Assembly: GCF_022601675.1 (NCBI RefSeq)
Contig: NZ_JAKVIL010000004.1
Location: 62,001-126,000, forward strand
Origin: Ancylobacter gelatini
Lineage (GTDB): Bacteria; Pseudomonadota; Alphaproteobacteria; Rhizobiales; Xanthobacteraceae
Direction of reading: 5' to 3'
Length of the DNA stretch: 64,000 nucleotides
Shown here: piece after piece, positions 15,811 to 26,494 of the stretch
Layout of the letters: each line of letters opens with the position of its first letter
Position numbering within the stretch: position 1 is the stretch's first letter
Position numbers and translations under genes: made by a program
Notes under the pieces: model-generated
Told to the model about the DNA's origin: nothing
The model's input: the letters and a program-made list of their open reading frames with translations, nothing else
Databases searched by the model: none

Positions 15811-16982
15811 GCGGGCCGGCGGGAATGTTCAGCCGCCTGACCGGGTTCCTCACCCGCGTCGACGCCATGGTGCGCAAGGAATTCCTCCAGCTCATGCGCG
15901 ACCGCGTGTCGTTCGCCAGCATGATCACCATACCGCTGCTGCAACTGGTGCTGTTCGGCTACGCCATCAACACCACGCCGCGCCATCTGCCGACCGCGGT
16001 GCTGGCGCATGAGAACACCTCGCTGACGCGCTCCATCATGTCGGCGATCCAGAACACTAAATACTTCACGCTGAGCCACCTGCCGAAAAGCGAGGCCGAG
16101 GCCGAGGAGTTGATGCGCTCAGGCGCCGTGCTGTTCGTGGTGGAAATCCCCGCCGGCTTCGAGCGACGCGCGAGGCGCGGCGAGAACCCGGCCATGCTGG
16201 TCGCCGCCGACGCCACCGACCCCGTTGCCTCAGGCAGCGCGATCGCCACTTTGCAGAGCCTCGTCGAGACGTCGGTGCGCCGCGAGCGCTTCGCGGAGGA
16301 GGGCGGGCCGGCGGGAAGCGGGCTGGAGCCGGCACCGCCGCCGTTCCAGATCATCACCCATGCCCGCTACAACCCGGCGGCGGTGACGCAGCTCAACATC
16401 GTGCCCGGCCTGCTCGGTACCATCCTCACCATGACCATGCTGATCTTCACCGCGCTGTCAGTGACGCGCGAGATCGAGCGCGGGACCATGGAAACGCTGC
16501 TGGCGATGCCGATCCGCCCGGTCGAGATCATGCTCGGCAAGATCGCGCCCTATGTGATGGTGGGTGCGCTGCAGGCGACGATGATCGTGACGGCCGGCGT
16601 GTTCCTGTTCCATGTGCCGATGATCGGCTCGCTGGGGCTGCTGGTGGTGCTCACCGTGCTGTTCATCCTCGCCAATCTCGCCATCGGCTACACCTTCTCG
16701 ACGCTGGCGCAGAACCAGCTCCAGGCGGTGCAGATGGCGTTCATGTATTTCCTGCCGAGCATCCTGCTCTCAGGCTTCATGTTTCCCTTCGCCGGCATGC
16801 CGGTCTGGGCGCAATGGCTCGGCGAGACCCTGCCACTGACGCACTATCTGCGCATCGTGCGCGGCATCCTGCTGAAGGGCTCGACCGCGACCGACCTGTC
16901 CCACGACATCGCGGCGCTGGCGGCCATCATGCTGGTCGCGATGTTCATCGCGGTGAGGCGGTTCCGGCAGACGCTGGATTAG
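15807..16982 (+). CDS. ABC-2 exporter permease (YbhS/YbhR-like)
   Basis: 391 aa, overlapping the ATPase gene by 4 bases. The N-terminus has the amphipathic MVRKEFLQLMRDRVSFASM and a first membrane helix. A large periplasmic part follows to about residue 190, then five helices (TILTMTMLIFTALSVTRE..., LLVVLTVLFILANLAIGY, LPSILLSGFMFPFAGMP, and the last near IAALAAIMLVAMFIAVRR). ERGTMETLLAMPI is the conserved ABC-2 segment. Only one permease gene is present, versus two in E. coli, so it probably works as a homodimer. Confidence 0.92.
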   Translation: MSGPAGMFSRLTGFLTRVDAMVRKEFLQLMRDRVSFASMITIPLLQLVLFGYAINTTPRHLPTAVLAHENTSLTRSIMSAIQNTKYFTLSHLPKSEAEAEELMRSGAVLFVVEIPAGFERRARRGENPAMLVAADATDPVASGSAIATLQSLVETSVRRERFAEEGGPAGSGLEPAPPPFQIITHARYNPAAVTQLNIVPGLLGTILTMTMLIFTALSVTREIERGTMETLLAMPIRPVEIMLGKIAPYVMVGALQATMIVTAGVFLFHVPMIGSLGLLVVLTVLFILANLAIGYTFSTLAQNQLQAVQMAFMYFLPSILLSGFMFPFAGMPVWAQWLGETLPLTHYLRIVRGILLKGSTATDLSHDIAALAAIMLVAMFIAVRRFRQTLD

Positions 16983-17033
16983 AGCGGCGCCCATCTTGGC
17001 CGCCGGGTGAACATCGTTGCCATTTCAAACGAA

Positions 17034-17059
17034 AAAGGCGCGGCTTTCGCCGCGCCTTT
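17034..17059. terminator. Bidirectional terminator between ABC permease and groEL
   Basis: A perfect 11-bp stem (AAAGGCGCGGC / GCCGCGCCTTT) with a TTTC loop. On the - strand it ends in TTTTT, so it is strongest for groEL. On + it ends CCTTTCC. Confidence 0.88.
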
Positions 17060-17088
17060 CCGTCGTTCCCTGAGGCAATAGCCTTCGA

Positions 17089-18777
<1,689 letters not shown>

Positions 18778-19092
18778 TCAGGCGGCCTTCTTGGCCGAGG
18801 AAGCGTCTTCGACAACGCCGAGGATGTCGGATTCCTTCATGATCAGGTACTCGACACCGTCGAGCTTGACCTCGGTGCCGGACCATTTGCCGAACAGCAC
18901 CCGGTCACCCGCCTTCACGTCGAGCGGGACCAGCTTGCCGGCCTCGTCGCGCGAGCCGGGACCGACCGCCACGACTTCACCCTGCGAGGGCTTTTCCTTG
19001 GCGCTGTCGGGGATGATGATGCCGCCGGCGGACTTGGTCTCCGCGTCGATGCGCTTGACCACCACGCGGTCATGCAAAGGACGGAACTTCAT
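18778..19092 (-). CDS. groES: Co-chaperonin GroES
   Basis: 104 aa from ATG 19092 with GGAGAAA upstream. [16 protein letters not shown], the mobile loop [18 protein letters not shown] and [17 protein letters not shown] are standard GroES features. A longer in-frame version adds nine residues without family match. It caps the GroEL cavity and is co-transcribed with groEL. Confidence 0.97.
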   Translation of the reverse strand: MKFRPLHDRVVVKRIDAETKSAGGIIIPDSAKEKPSQGEVVAVGPGSRDEAGKLVPLDVKAGDRVLFGKWSGTEVKLDGVEYLIMKESDILGVVEDASSAKKAA

Positions 19093-19220
19093 CGCGTTTC
19101 TCCAGAAATTCATGGACAATCATTGACATGATGTACGGCAGCTCCCGCCCGAAGGAGGTGGCCGCCGGGGGGACATCTAGGCGGCGTGGGGAGGGGGCGC
19201 AAGGGCAGGGGACGAAAAAA

Positions 19221-19247
19221 CTGGCAGTCAGCATGAGAGAGTGCCAA
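19221..19247. promoter_or_regulatory. CIRCE element (HrcA operator) upstream of groES
   Basis: CTGGCAGTC, nine bases, GAGTGCCAA: the spacing is exact for CIRCE, and seven of nine arm positions are complementary. It lies ~130 bases before groES. A weaker second copy (TCAGCACTC, nine bases, TGCTGCCAA) is at 19267-19293. Confidence 0.75.
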
Positions 19248-19385
19248 CGCAATGCCGCCCCTTTTGTCAGCACTCCGAGATATATGCTGCCAATGCATTG
19301 ATATTGAACACGAAATTTAGAATTTAACCTTGCAGCCGCCTCGAAGCAGCCGCAGAATCGGAATCACCGCGAAAGGAGGTTCCGC

Positions 19386-19661
19386 ATGACTGCGATTTCC
19401 GACGACTTCGTGAAGCAGCTCTCCGGCTATGGCCTGACGACCGCCCAGATTCTGTATCGCATGCCGGACCACCCGTCCTTCCTGCAAACCTATCTCTGGC
19501 AGCATTATGATCTGTGCCCGCATTTTCCCGAGCTGAACCGCTTCCTGGAGTTCTGGAAGCGCGAGCTGGAGGGCCCGCTCCATTCGGTGACGGTCGCGCA
19601 TTCGCGCCTGATCCGGCCCGCCGAGTTGCGGGCCGTCGACGGGGTTTTCCGGTTCAACTGA
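19386..19661 (+). CDS. Usg family protein
   Basis: 91 aa, preceded by AAAGGAGG. SGYGLTTAQILYRMPDHPSFLQTYLWQHYD and PELNRFLEFWKRELEGPL are the conserved Usg blocks. HSVTVAHSRLIRPAELRAVDG is the usual C-terminus. Usg was named from its place near trp genes in Caulobacter. Function is unknown. Here it stands alone, divergent from groESL. Confidence 0.88.
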   Translation: MTAISDDFVKQLSGYGLTTAQILYRMPDHPSFLQTYLWQHYDLCPHFPELNRFLEFWKRELEGPLHSVTVAHSRLIRPAELRAVDGVFRFN

Positions 19662-19776
19662 CCCTGCCTGCGCGAAAGAACTGCCCGCCTTTTGGCAACC
19701 ATGCCCTCTCCTTGCCTTGATCGCCGTGCTATGAGGGCGGCGAACCCGGCCTTTCCGGGGGGCATCAAAGGGTATC

Positions 19777-20391
19777 TTGGTCAGTTCCGTGGATCATCGT
19801 TCGCCGCGCACGTCCGAACTCTTGTCGGCGATCGTCACCGCCCATTCGGCGGAACGCATCGGCGTGGGCGAGGTGGTGCACGCCCTGCGCAACCGCGCTT
19901 TTGGTCTCTCGATCCTGCTGCTCGGACTGCCGAACGCGCTGCCCATGCCGCCCGGCATTCCGGTGATCTGCGGCATCCTGCTGTGCCTCGTCGGCGTGCA
20001 GATGGTGATGGGGCGCGATGAGTTGTGGCTGCCGCGCTGGCTGGCCGCGCGCACCTTCTCGCGCGCGCTGCTGGATCGCATCGTCAATGGCGCGCTGCCC
20101 TGGATCCGCCGCTTCGAGCGCTATTCGCGCCCGCGACTGGAGCAGCTTTCCAGCCCGGTCGCGCGCTATGTGCTCGGCGGGCTGGTCGTGGTGCTGGGCC
20201 TGCTGCTGCTGCTGCCGATTCCGATCTTCGGCAATCTGCCGCCCGGCATCGCGGTGTGCATCCTCGGCCTTGGGCTGGTGGAACGCGACGGCGCCTTCAT
20301 TTGCGCCGGCATCGTCGCGACCCTGATCAGCTTCGGCGTGATGGGGTTCCTGAGTTGGATGCTCTATCAGGGCGCGCTGGCCTTCATCTGA
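19777..20391 (+). CDS. ExoD-like membrane protein
   Basis: 204 aa with the ExoD pattern: cytoplasmic N-terminus with RIGVGEVVHALRNRAFGLSILLLGLPNALPMPPGIP, then helices at ~80, 130-150 and 165-200 (VLGGLVVVLGLLLLLPIPIFGNLPPGIAVCILGLGLVERDG). The GLPNALP...PPGIP repeat motif recurs as PIFGNLPPGIA. ExoD is linked to exopolysaccharide production and alkali tolerance in Rhizobium. The mechanism is unclear. The start is a TTG; GTG 19789 is an alternative. Confidence 0.82.
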   Translation: MVSSVDHRSPRTSELLSAIVTAHSAERIGVGEVVHALRNRAFGLSILLLGLPNALPMPPGIPVICGILLCLVGVQMVMGRDELWLPRWLAARTFSRALLDRIVNGALPWIRRFERYSRPRLEQLSSPVARYVLGGLVVVLGLLLLLPIPIFGNLPPGIAVCILGLGLVERDGAFICAGIVATLISFGVMGFLSWMLYQGALAFI

Positions 20392-20398
20392 GCCGGGC

Positions 20399-21145
20399 TC
20401 AGCCGCGCCCGATGAACGGGGCGGCGGTGGCCATGATGGTCATGTTCAGCACATTGGCATCGAGCGGCAGGCTGGCCATATAGGCGACCGCCCGGCCGGC
20501 ATCGGCCGGATCGAAGGTTGGCTCGACCATGATCTGGCCGTTGGGCTGGAGAATACCGGTCTTCATCTTCGTCGCCATGTCGGTATCGGCGTTGCCGATG
20601 TCGATCTGCCCGCAGGCGATGTTGTGCCAGCGGCCCTCCAGCGCCACCTGTTTGGTCAGCCCGGTCACGGCGTGCTTGGTCGCGGTGTAGGGTCCAGTGT
20701 TCGGCCGCGGCGCGTGGGCGGAGATCGAGCCGTTATTGATGATCCGGCCGCCCTTGGGGTCCTGCGCCTTCATGATGCGGATCGCCGCTTGGGTGCACAG
20801 GAACACGCCGGTGAGGTTCACATTCACCACGCGCTGCCAGTCCTCCAGCGGAATGTCCTCGATCGGCATGGCGGCGGACCAGCCGCCGGCATTGTTGAAC
20901 AGCACATCGAGACGGCCGAACCGCGCCTGCACCTCGCCGAACAGCGCGGTGACCGAGGCCGGATCGGAAATATCGGACGGAATCACCTGCGCGCGGTCGC
21001 CGATGCCGGCGGCAACCGACTCCAGCGGCTCGCGGCGCCGGCCGGTCATCACCACGGTGAACCCGTCATGGGCGAGGGCGACGGCGGCGGCCTTCCCGAT
21101 GCCGGTGCCGGCGCCGGTGACGAGGGCGATGCGCTTGGTTGTCAT
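20399..21145 (-). CDS. SDR family NAD(P)-dependent oxidoreductase
   Basis: 248 aa. It has the Rossmann motif [18 protein letters not shown], the catalytic Ser (NGSISA) and YTATKHA (Tyr/Lys). This is the classical SDR layout with an Arg pair (GRRR) after beta-2 suggesting NADPH. Substrate unknown. Convergent with exoD (7 bases between stops). Confidence 0.9.
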   Translation of the reverse strand: MTTKRIALVTGAGTGIGKAAAVALAHDGFTVVMTGRRREPLESVAAGIGDRAQVIPSDISDPASVTALFGEVQARFGRLDVLFNNAGGWSAAMPIEDIPLEDWQRVVNVNLTGVFLCTQAAIRIMKAQDPKGGRIINNGSISAHAPRPNTGPYTATKHAVTGLTKQVALEGRWHNIACGQIDIGNADTDMATKMKTGILQPNGQIMVEPTFDPADAGRAVAYMASLPLDANVLNMTIMATAAPFIGRG

Positions 21146-21362
21146 GTTCTTGTTCCTCCCGATGGGGCCGCACGATGGCCGAGGCGCATGCCATCGGCAA
21201 GACCGGCCCCGATCGATAGCGCGGCGCGCTCACAGGCTAATGCCGGCACCACCACGTTCCTGACAAAGATGCTCCAGCGTTCTTTAGCGCCGGGAACCGG
21301 ATCGTCGGACCGGCGTTATCCAGACAGTCAAGCATCACGGAAGAAGACTGGAGGACAATATC

Positions 21363-21434
21363 ATGCCTGCTATTCTGATGTGGCTTATCGGCATCCCGAT
21401 CCCGATCATCATTCTTCTTTATCTCATTACGTAA
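21363..21434 (+). CDS. 23-aa membrane peptide
   Basis: A short ORF, MPAILMWLIGIPIPIIILLY then LIT, is preceded by GGAGG at a good distance (13 bases to ATG). The whole peptide is one hydrophobic helix. A very similar small protein occurs in rhizobial genomes as far as I recall. It stands between the SDR and Anbu genes with a terminator after it, so it could be an independent gene. Function unknown. Confidence 0.65.
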   Translation: MPAILMWLIGIPIPIIILLYLIT

Positions 21435-21476
21435 TGAGACCGTTTCCGGCGATATTCGTCGGTTTCTCCCCAAACT

Positions 21477-21516
21477 AAAGCCGCCGCCTCCCTTAACGGG
21501 CTGGCGGCTTTTCTTT
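21477..21516. terminator. Terminator between the small peptide gene and the Anbu gene
   Basis: A stem AAAGCCGCC / GGCGGCTTT (21477-21485 and 21503-21511) with a 17-base loop is followed by TCTTTG. It lies between convergent genes. Confidence 0.7.
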
Positions 21517-21523
21517 GCGCGGG

Positions 21524-22267
21524 TCAGGTGCGCCCGTAAGGCGGACGGGGGATTGAATTATGCGCGGCCCGCAGCGCGGCGGACCAGCGCTCGCGCAAAT
21601 CGTGGAAATAGGGTTCGCCGAACTCGATCCGGTAGTTCAGTTCCGACTGTCCGGCATCGCGGCGCGCGACCAGCACATCGATCGGCATGCCGACCCCGAG
21701 ATTCGAGCGCATGGTCGAATCCATCGAGATCAGGCCGGATTTCAGCGCGTCATAGAGGTCGATGTCATAGGTGATAGAACGGTCAAGCACCGGCTTGCCG
21801 TATTTATGCTCGCCGATCTGCAGGAACGGGGTGTCGTTGGTGCATTCGATGAAATTACCGGCCGAATAGATCATGAAAAGCCGCAGCCGGCCGCCATTGA
21901 CCTGCCCGCCGAACAGAAACGACACCTCGAAGCGCAGATCCGCCTCGCGCAGCCCCTCATTGTAGAGGCCGTGGACGTGACGGATGGCGCGGCCCACCAG
22001 CTGCGTCGCCCGGAACATGCTGGAGGCGCCGGCGAGCGTTTCCTTTTCCCCGGTCTCGGGGTTCTTCAGCCCTTCCTGCAGCGTCGAGATGACCGCCTGC
22101 GAGATCGACAGATTGCCTGCCGTGGCGAGGGCCATCACATGACGGCCCGGCTGCTCGAACACGTGCAGCTTGCGGAAGGTCGAAATGTTGTCGAGACCCG
22201 CATTGGTGCGGGTGTCGGCGATCATGACGAGACCGTCACGCACCAAGATACCACAGCAATATGTCAT
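21524..22267 (-). CDS. Anbu proteasome-like peptidase
   Basis: 247 aa. Begins MTYCCGILVRDGLVMIADTR with the catalytic Thr2 expected after Met removal; SAGNFIECTNDTPFLQIGEHKYGKP and DRSITYDIDLYDALKSG are Anbu signatures. Anbu proteins are HslV/proteasome beta-subunit relatives that form open rings. This is the last gene of a five-gene - strand unit with a transglutaminase, an alpha-E protein, a LysE exporter and an ATP-grasp enzyme. The partner set (minus LysE) is the one described by Iyer and colleagues as a peptide synthesis or tagging system, with unproven function. Confidence 0.93.
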   Translation of the reverse strand: MTYCCGILVRDGLVMIADTRTNAGLDNISTFRKLHVFEQPGRHVMALATAGNLSISQAVISTLQEGLKNPETGEKETLAGASSMFRATQLVGRAIRHVHGLYNEGLREADLRFEVSFLFGGQVNGGRLRLFMIYSAGNFIECTNDTPFLQIGEHKYGKPVLDRSITYDIDLYDALKSGLISMDSTMRSNLGVGMPIDVLVARRDAGQSELNYRIEFGEPYFHDLRERWSAALRAAHNSIPRPPYGRT

Positions 22268-22344
22268 GAAGGCACTTCCCCACGGGCCGCATGCGGCTGG
22301 TTTCAGGCGCCCTTATAGCCGGACGCTTCGCAGATGGACAATGA

Positions 22345-23181
22345 TCAACCCTGAATCTGGCGGCTTGATTGATCGACGGTCAGCGCGACGGAGAGATTCT
22401 CGTCGCCTCCGCCATAACGGTTGCCGCGCACCGGCGCGGCGTTCAGATAATCCAGCCCCACGGCTACCCGCACATAGGTCTCGATCGGACACATCTGGTT
22501 GGTCGCGTCGAAGCCGACCCAGCCCAGCCCCTCGATATGGGCTTCCGCCCAGGCATGGCCGGCTTGATGGCCGGCGCCCTGCGCCCGGGTCGAGCCGTCG
22601 CCGACCAAATACCCGCTGACATAGCGGGCGGGAATTCCGAGATGGCGCGCGCAGGCGATGAAGATATGCGCATAGTCCTGGCACACGCCGCGCTTCAGCT
22701 CGAACGCCTCGATCGCGCTGGTGGAGGCGTGGGTGGGGTCGGGGTCATAGGTCATGGCGGCGCCGATGCCGTCCATCAGCGTGTGCAGCTTCGCCAGCCG
22801 GTCGGGATCGGACCCGACCGAATCCAGCGCGAATTCGCGCAGCGACGCGTTCGGCGCGGTGAGGTCGGTCTCGCGCATGTACAGCGTCGGCGGAAAGCGC
22901 TCGCTGATGCCGCGGATCACGCCGGCCGTGTCCTGTGTCTCGACCTCGCCCTCGACCAGCACCCGCAATTCGCTGATCGGTCCGTCCACCGCGAAAGTGT
23001 GGGTGAGGTTGCCGAAGGCGTCCTGATGCGCCTGGAGCCGGCAACTCTCCGAAACGTCGATGCGCCATGACACGACATACTGGCCGTCATGGTTGCGGGG
23101 CGTCAGCCGCAGAATCTGGATCGCGCCATTGGCGGGCGGATCATAGGTGTAGATGGTGGCGTGGTTTACATGGATACGCAT
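22345..23181 (-). CDS. Transglutaminase-like protein of the Anbu cluster
   Basis: 278 aa. N-terminal beta domain MRIHVNHATIYTYDPPANGA, then the catalytic triad: Cys in KRGVCQDYAHIFI, His in AGHAWAEAHI and Asp in GFDATNQ. The C-terminal part contains the small beta tail. In this cluster the enzyme is thought to act with the ATP-grasp and alpha-E proteins in making or removing a peptide adduct. The role is inferred from operon studies. Confidence 0.93.
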   Translation of the reverse strand: MRIHVNHATIYTYDPPANGAIQILRLTPRNHDGQYVVSWRIDVSESCRLQAHQDAFGNLTHTFAVDGPISELRVLVEGEVETQDTAGVIRGISERFPPTLYMRETDLTAPNASLREFALDSVGSDPDRLAKLHTLMDGIGAAMTYDPDPTHASTSAIEAFELKRGVCQDYAHIFIACARHLGIPARYVSGYLVGDGSTRAQGAGHQAGHAWAEAHIEGLGWVGFDATNQMCPIETYVRVAVGLDYLNAAPVRGNRYGGGDENLSVALTVDQSSRQIQG

Positions 23182-23202
23182 GACACGATGACCGGTTTCG
23201 GT

Positions 23203-24147
23203 TCAGAGCAGATACTGGTCCGTAACGGTTGCGCCCAGCCGATTGTTCTCGACAACGAAGCCGTCGATGAACTCGTGCAGGCCCGTCTGGAAAATGTCGT
23301 CCATGCGGCTGTTGCCCAGCCGCGTCAGCGTGGTGCGCGCGATGCGCTGCGCGGAACCCTGACGGCCGTAATAGGCCGCGATGTCGTCGAGATAGCGCGT
23401 GATGTTCTGGTAGCAGCTGGTGAGCGAGCGCGGCATCTGGGCGTTGAGGATCAGCAGATCGGCCACAAGCCACGGCTTCACGCTCTGGCGGTACACCCAA
23501 TGGAACGAGGTGAGTGCCGAGACCGAGCGCAGGATCGAGGCCCACTGGAAATAATCCAGCGGCCCGCCGACATGCTCGGTGTCCGGCAGCAGCACATGGT
23601 ATTTCACGTCGAGAATGCGGGCCGTATTGTCGGCGCGCTCGACATACATGCCCACGCGCGAGAACCAGAAGGCGTCGTTGCGCAGCATGGTGCGATAGGC
23701 GGCGCCGTCGAAGCGCAGCGACGTCTCCTTCACGAAGGAGAGGAAGCGCGCCAGTTCCTCGCGGGTCATGCTCTTGGTGGAATAGCGCTTCAGCTCCAGC
23801 CAGGCGGAGTTGATGGTCTCCCACATTTCCATGGTCAGCGCCGTGCGCACCGAGCGGGCATTGGTGCGCGCGATCTCGAAGCAGTTGCGGATCGAGGAGG
23901 GGTTCTCCGGCGCGAAGGCGAGGAAGGAGACCACGTTCTGCTCGTTGGTCTCGTCGCCATGGACCTGCTTGAAAAGGTCGGCGCAACCGGCCGTCAGCAG
24001 GGCCGAGCGCCACTCATTGGTCGAGCCGCCATAGGCCGTGGGCAATTGCGCCAGCCGCTGGGTGACGTCGAGGATCCGGGCGAGGCAATCCGCCCGTTCC
24101 ATGTAGCGGGCCAGCCAGTAGAGATTGTCTGCAGTGCGTGAAAGCAT
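23203..24147 (-). CDS. Alpha-E domain protein
   Basis: 314 aa, all-helical. Starts MLSRTADNLYWLARYMERAD, the family hallmark, with later conserved RNCFEIARTNARSVRTAL and AYRTMLRNDAFWFSRVGMYVERADNTARILD. Alpha-E proteins always accompany transglutaminase and ATP-grasp genes, and their function is unknown. The gap to the next gene (transglutaminase) is 21 bases, so coexpression is likely. Confidence 0.92.
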   Translation of the reverse strand: MLSRTADNLYWLARYMERADCLARILDVTQRLAQLPTAYGGSTNEWRSALLTAGCADLFKQVHGDETNEQNVVSFLAFAPENPSSIRNCFEIARTNARSVRTALTMEMWETINSAWLELKRYSTKSMTREELARFLSFVKETSLRFDGAAYRTMLRNDAFWFSRVGMYVERADNTARILDVKYHVLLPDTEHVGGPLDYFQWASILRSVSALTSFHWVYRQSVKPWLVADLLILNAQMPRSLTSCYQNITRYLDDIAAYYGRQGSAQRIARTTLTRLGNSRMDDIFQTGLHEFIDGFVVENNRLGATVTDQYLL

Positions 24148-24160
24148 GGTGTCCGCTTAT

Positions 24161-24844
24161 CTATTTGGCGTTGCGCCAGACGAGCGTGGCGACGCCCGCC
24201 CCGATCAGGAGGGTGCCACCAACCCGGTTGATGGCGCTGATGATGCTGGAATGGTGGATCACCGAGCGGAGCCGCCCGGCGATCAGCGCGTAGCCGAAGG
24301 CATTGACGGCCGCGAGGACGAGGAAGGTGGTCTCGAAGATCACCATCTGGCCGACGAAGCTGCGGGACGGATCGAGAAACTGCGGGAGGAACGCCACGAA
24401 GAAGGTGATGCTCTTCGGGTTCAGCGCGGTGACGATCCAGGCATGAACCAGCATGCGCAGCGGCGATCCCTCGCCCCGCGCCGGCCCGAACTGCGCCGCG
24501 CTCCCCGCCCGCCACAGCTTGATGCCGAGCCAGATGAGGTACAGGGCGCCGATCCATTTCAGCGCGGTGAACAGCATCGCGGAGGTGGCGAGCAGCGCGC
24601 CGACGCCGAGCATGGAAAGCGTCATCGCCGTGAAGTCGCCGAGCGCGACGCCGGTGGCGACGGGGAACGCGACCTTGCGGCCCTGCCCGAGCGCGTAGGA
24701 CACGACAAGGAGGATGGTCGGCCCTGGAATCACCAGCAGCACCGACGATGCGGCGGCGAACGCCAGCCATGTCTCCAGCGACATTGCTCCTGCGAGCGTG
24801 GCGCCGCCGAACATGGCCTCCATCGTCATCGTGTCCATTGCCAT
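24161..24844 (-). CDS. LysE/RhtB family amino-acid exporter inside the Anbu operon
   Basis: 227 aa with six helices and the LysE motifs VIPGPTILLVVSYALGQGR and ALNPKSITFFVAFLPQF. ATG 24844 has AGGAGG upstream. Members export amino acids or similar compounds. It lies between the ATP-grasp and alpha-E genes with short gaps (28 and 13 bases), so it is transcribed with them. This is not part of the core gene set. A product of the pathway may be exported, or it may be an insertion. See findings. Confidence 0.88.
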   Translation of the reverse strand: MAMDTMTMEAMFGGATLAGAMSLETWLAFAAASSVLLVIPGPTILLVVSYALGQGRKVAFPVATGVALGDFTAMTLSMLGVGALLATSAMLFTALKWIGALYLIWLGIKLWRAGSAAQFGPARGEGSPLRMLVHAWIVTALNPKSITFFVAFLPQFLDPSRSFVGQMVIFETTFLVLAAVNAFGYALIAGRLRSVIHHSSIISAINRVGGTLLIGAGVATLVWRNAK

Positions 24845-24872
24845 GCCGCCTCCTCAGTTCGCCCTTTCCCGG

Positions 24873-26291
24873 CTATTCGTCGAGCACCCACGTATCCTTG
24901 GTGCCGCCTCCCTGGCTGGAATTGACCACCAGCGAGCCGGCCTGCAGCGCCACGCGGGTCAGGCCGCCCGGCACGATCCGCACGCGGTCCGAACCGGTGA
25001 GCACGAAGGGGCGCAGATCGACATGGCGCGGAGCGATGCCTTCCTCGACGAAGGTCGGGCAGGTGGAAAGCGCCAGCGTCGGCTGGGCGATGAAGTTGGT
25101 CGGGTCCTGCTTCAGCTTGTTGCGGAACAGCTCGATCTGCGCCTTGTCCGCGCGTGGACCGATGAGCATCCCGTAACCGCCCGAACCGTGCACTTCCTTC
25201 ACCACCAGTTCGTGGAGATGGTCGAGCACGTATTTCAGGTGCTCCGGCTCGCGGCAGCGCCATGTCGGCACGTTCTTGAGCAGCGGCTCTTCGCCGAGAT
25301 AGAAGCGGATGATCTCCGGCATGTAGCTGTAGACCGCCTTGTCGTCGGCGACGCCCGTGCCGACCGCATTGGTCAGCGTGACATTGCCGGCATTGTAGGC
25401 GCTCATCAGCCCCGGCACGCCGAGCGCGCTGTCCGGGCGGAAGGCGAGGGGATCGAGGAAGTCGTCATCGAGCCGGCGATAGATCACGTCGACGCGCTTG
25501 GGCCCCTCGGTGGTGCGCATGAACACGATGTCGTTCTTGATGAAGAGGTCGCGCCCCTCCACCAGCTCGACGCCCAGCTTGTCGGCAAGGAACGAGTGCT
25601 CGTAATAGGCCGAATTGTAGATGCCGGGAGTGAGCACGACGACGTTCGGATCGCTGGTCGCCGTGGTCGGAGCGAGCGACTTCAGCGTGGCCAGCAGTTC
25701 GTCGGTGTAGTTCTCCACCGGCGCGACCCGGTTCTCCGCGAACAGCTCGGGGAACAGCCGCATCATGATCTCGCGGTTCTCCAGCATGTAGGAGACGCCG
25801 GAAGGCGTGCGGGCATTGTCTTCGAGCACATAGAAGGTGTCGGCGTCCACGCGCACCACATCGATGCCGGCGATGTGGACATAGAGGTCGTGCGGCACCT
25901 TCTGGCCGTTCATTTCCGGGCGGAACACCGGGTTCTGGTAGACCAGATCCTCGGGCACGATCCCGGCCTTGAGGATGTCCCGCTTGGAATAGACATCCTT
26001 GATGTAGAGGTTGAGTGCCTTGGTGCGCTGTTCCAGCCCCTTTGAGAGCCGCGACCATTCCCCGCCGGTCAGGATGCGGGGGATGATGTCGAACGGGATC
26101 AGGCGTTCCTGGGCATCGCTGTCGCCATAGACGGCGAAAGTGATGCCGATTCGGCGGAAAATGAACTCGGCTTCGCGGCGGCGGAAGTCCAGCACGTCGG
26201 GCGGAACGTCACTCAGCCAGCGGGCGAGGGCGGCATAGGCGGAGCGGATCGAGCCGTCCGCATTGGTCATTTCGTCGAACGCGACGGTCAT
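24873..26291 (-). CDS. Circularly permuted ATP-grasp family protein (COG2308)
   Basis: 472 aa from ATG 26291. Conserved blocks are MTVAFDEMTNADGSIR, RLIPFDIIPRILTGGEWS, DNARTPSGVSYMLENRE, DVIYRRLDDDFLDP and VHGSGGYGMLIGP. The family is a permuted ATP-grasp fold predicted to ligate peptides or amino acids. It is the first gene of the Anbu unit. A TTG at 26321 would add ten residues, but the family start is MTVAFDE. Confidence 0.9.
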   Translation of the reverse strand: MTVAFDEMTNADGSIRSAYAALARWLSDVPPDVLDFRRREAEFIFRRIGITFAVYGDSDAQERLIPFDIIPRILTGGEWSRLSKGLEQRTKALNLYIKDVYSKRDILKAGIVPEDLVYQNPVFRPEMNGQKVPHDLYVHIAGIDVVRVDADTFYVLEDNARTPSGVSYMLENREIMMRLFPELFAENRVAPVENYTDELLATLKSLAPTTATSDPNVVVLTPGIYNSAYYEHSFLADKLGVELVEGRDLFIKNDIVFMRTTEGPKRVDVIYRRLDDDFLDPLAFRPDSALGVPGLMSAYNAGNVTLTNAVGTGVADDKAVYSYMPEIIRFYLGEEPLLKNVPTWRCREPEHLKYVLDHLHELVVKEVHGSGGYGMLIGPRADKAQIELFRNKLKQDPTNFIAQPTLALSTCPTFVEEGIAPRHVDLRPFVLTGSDRVRIVPGGLTRVALQAGSLVVNSSQGGGTKDTWVLDE

Positions 26292-26494
26292 CGGTGCAAA
26301 TCTACTCCCCAACTCAAACAAGTTAGCTACAAACGCCGTGCCAGCGGAAGAGGCGGAACATCACCGATGCTGATAATCCTGCGAATGGCCGCATTTTGCC
26401 CAAAACGCAGGCGCCGTGCCTTTGGTTGCGGCGCGACCTGCGTTGAATTGCGGCGAAACCGGATGATCGGACGGCGGAACGGGAGAAGAATCGG
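26292..26494. promoter_or_regulatory. Divergent promoter region of Anbu operon and MoaB/CinA-like gene
   Basis: The 203-base space between two divergent genes must hold both promoters. No clear operator or repeat is visible. Confidence 0.35.

Noticed and set aside
19267..19293. Second CIRCE-like element
   Set aside because: Spacing fits, but only about four of nine positions of the right arm match. Kept only as a remark with the first CIRCE.
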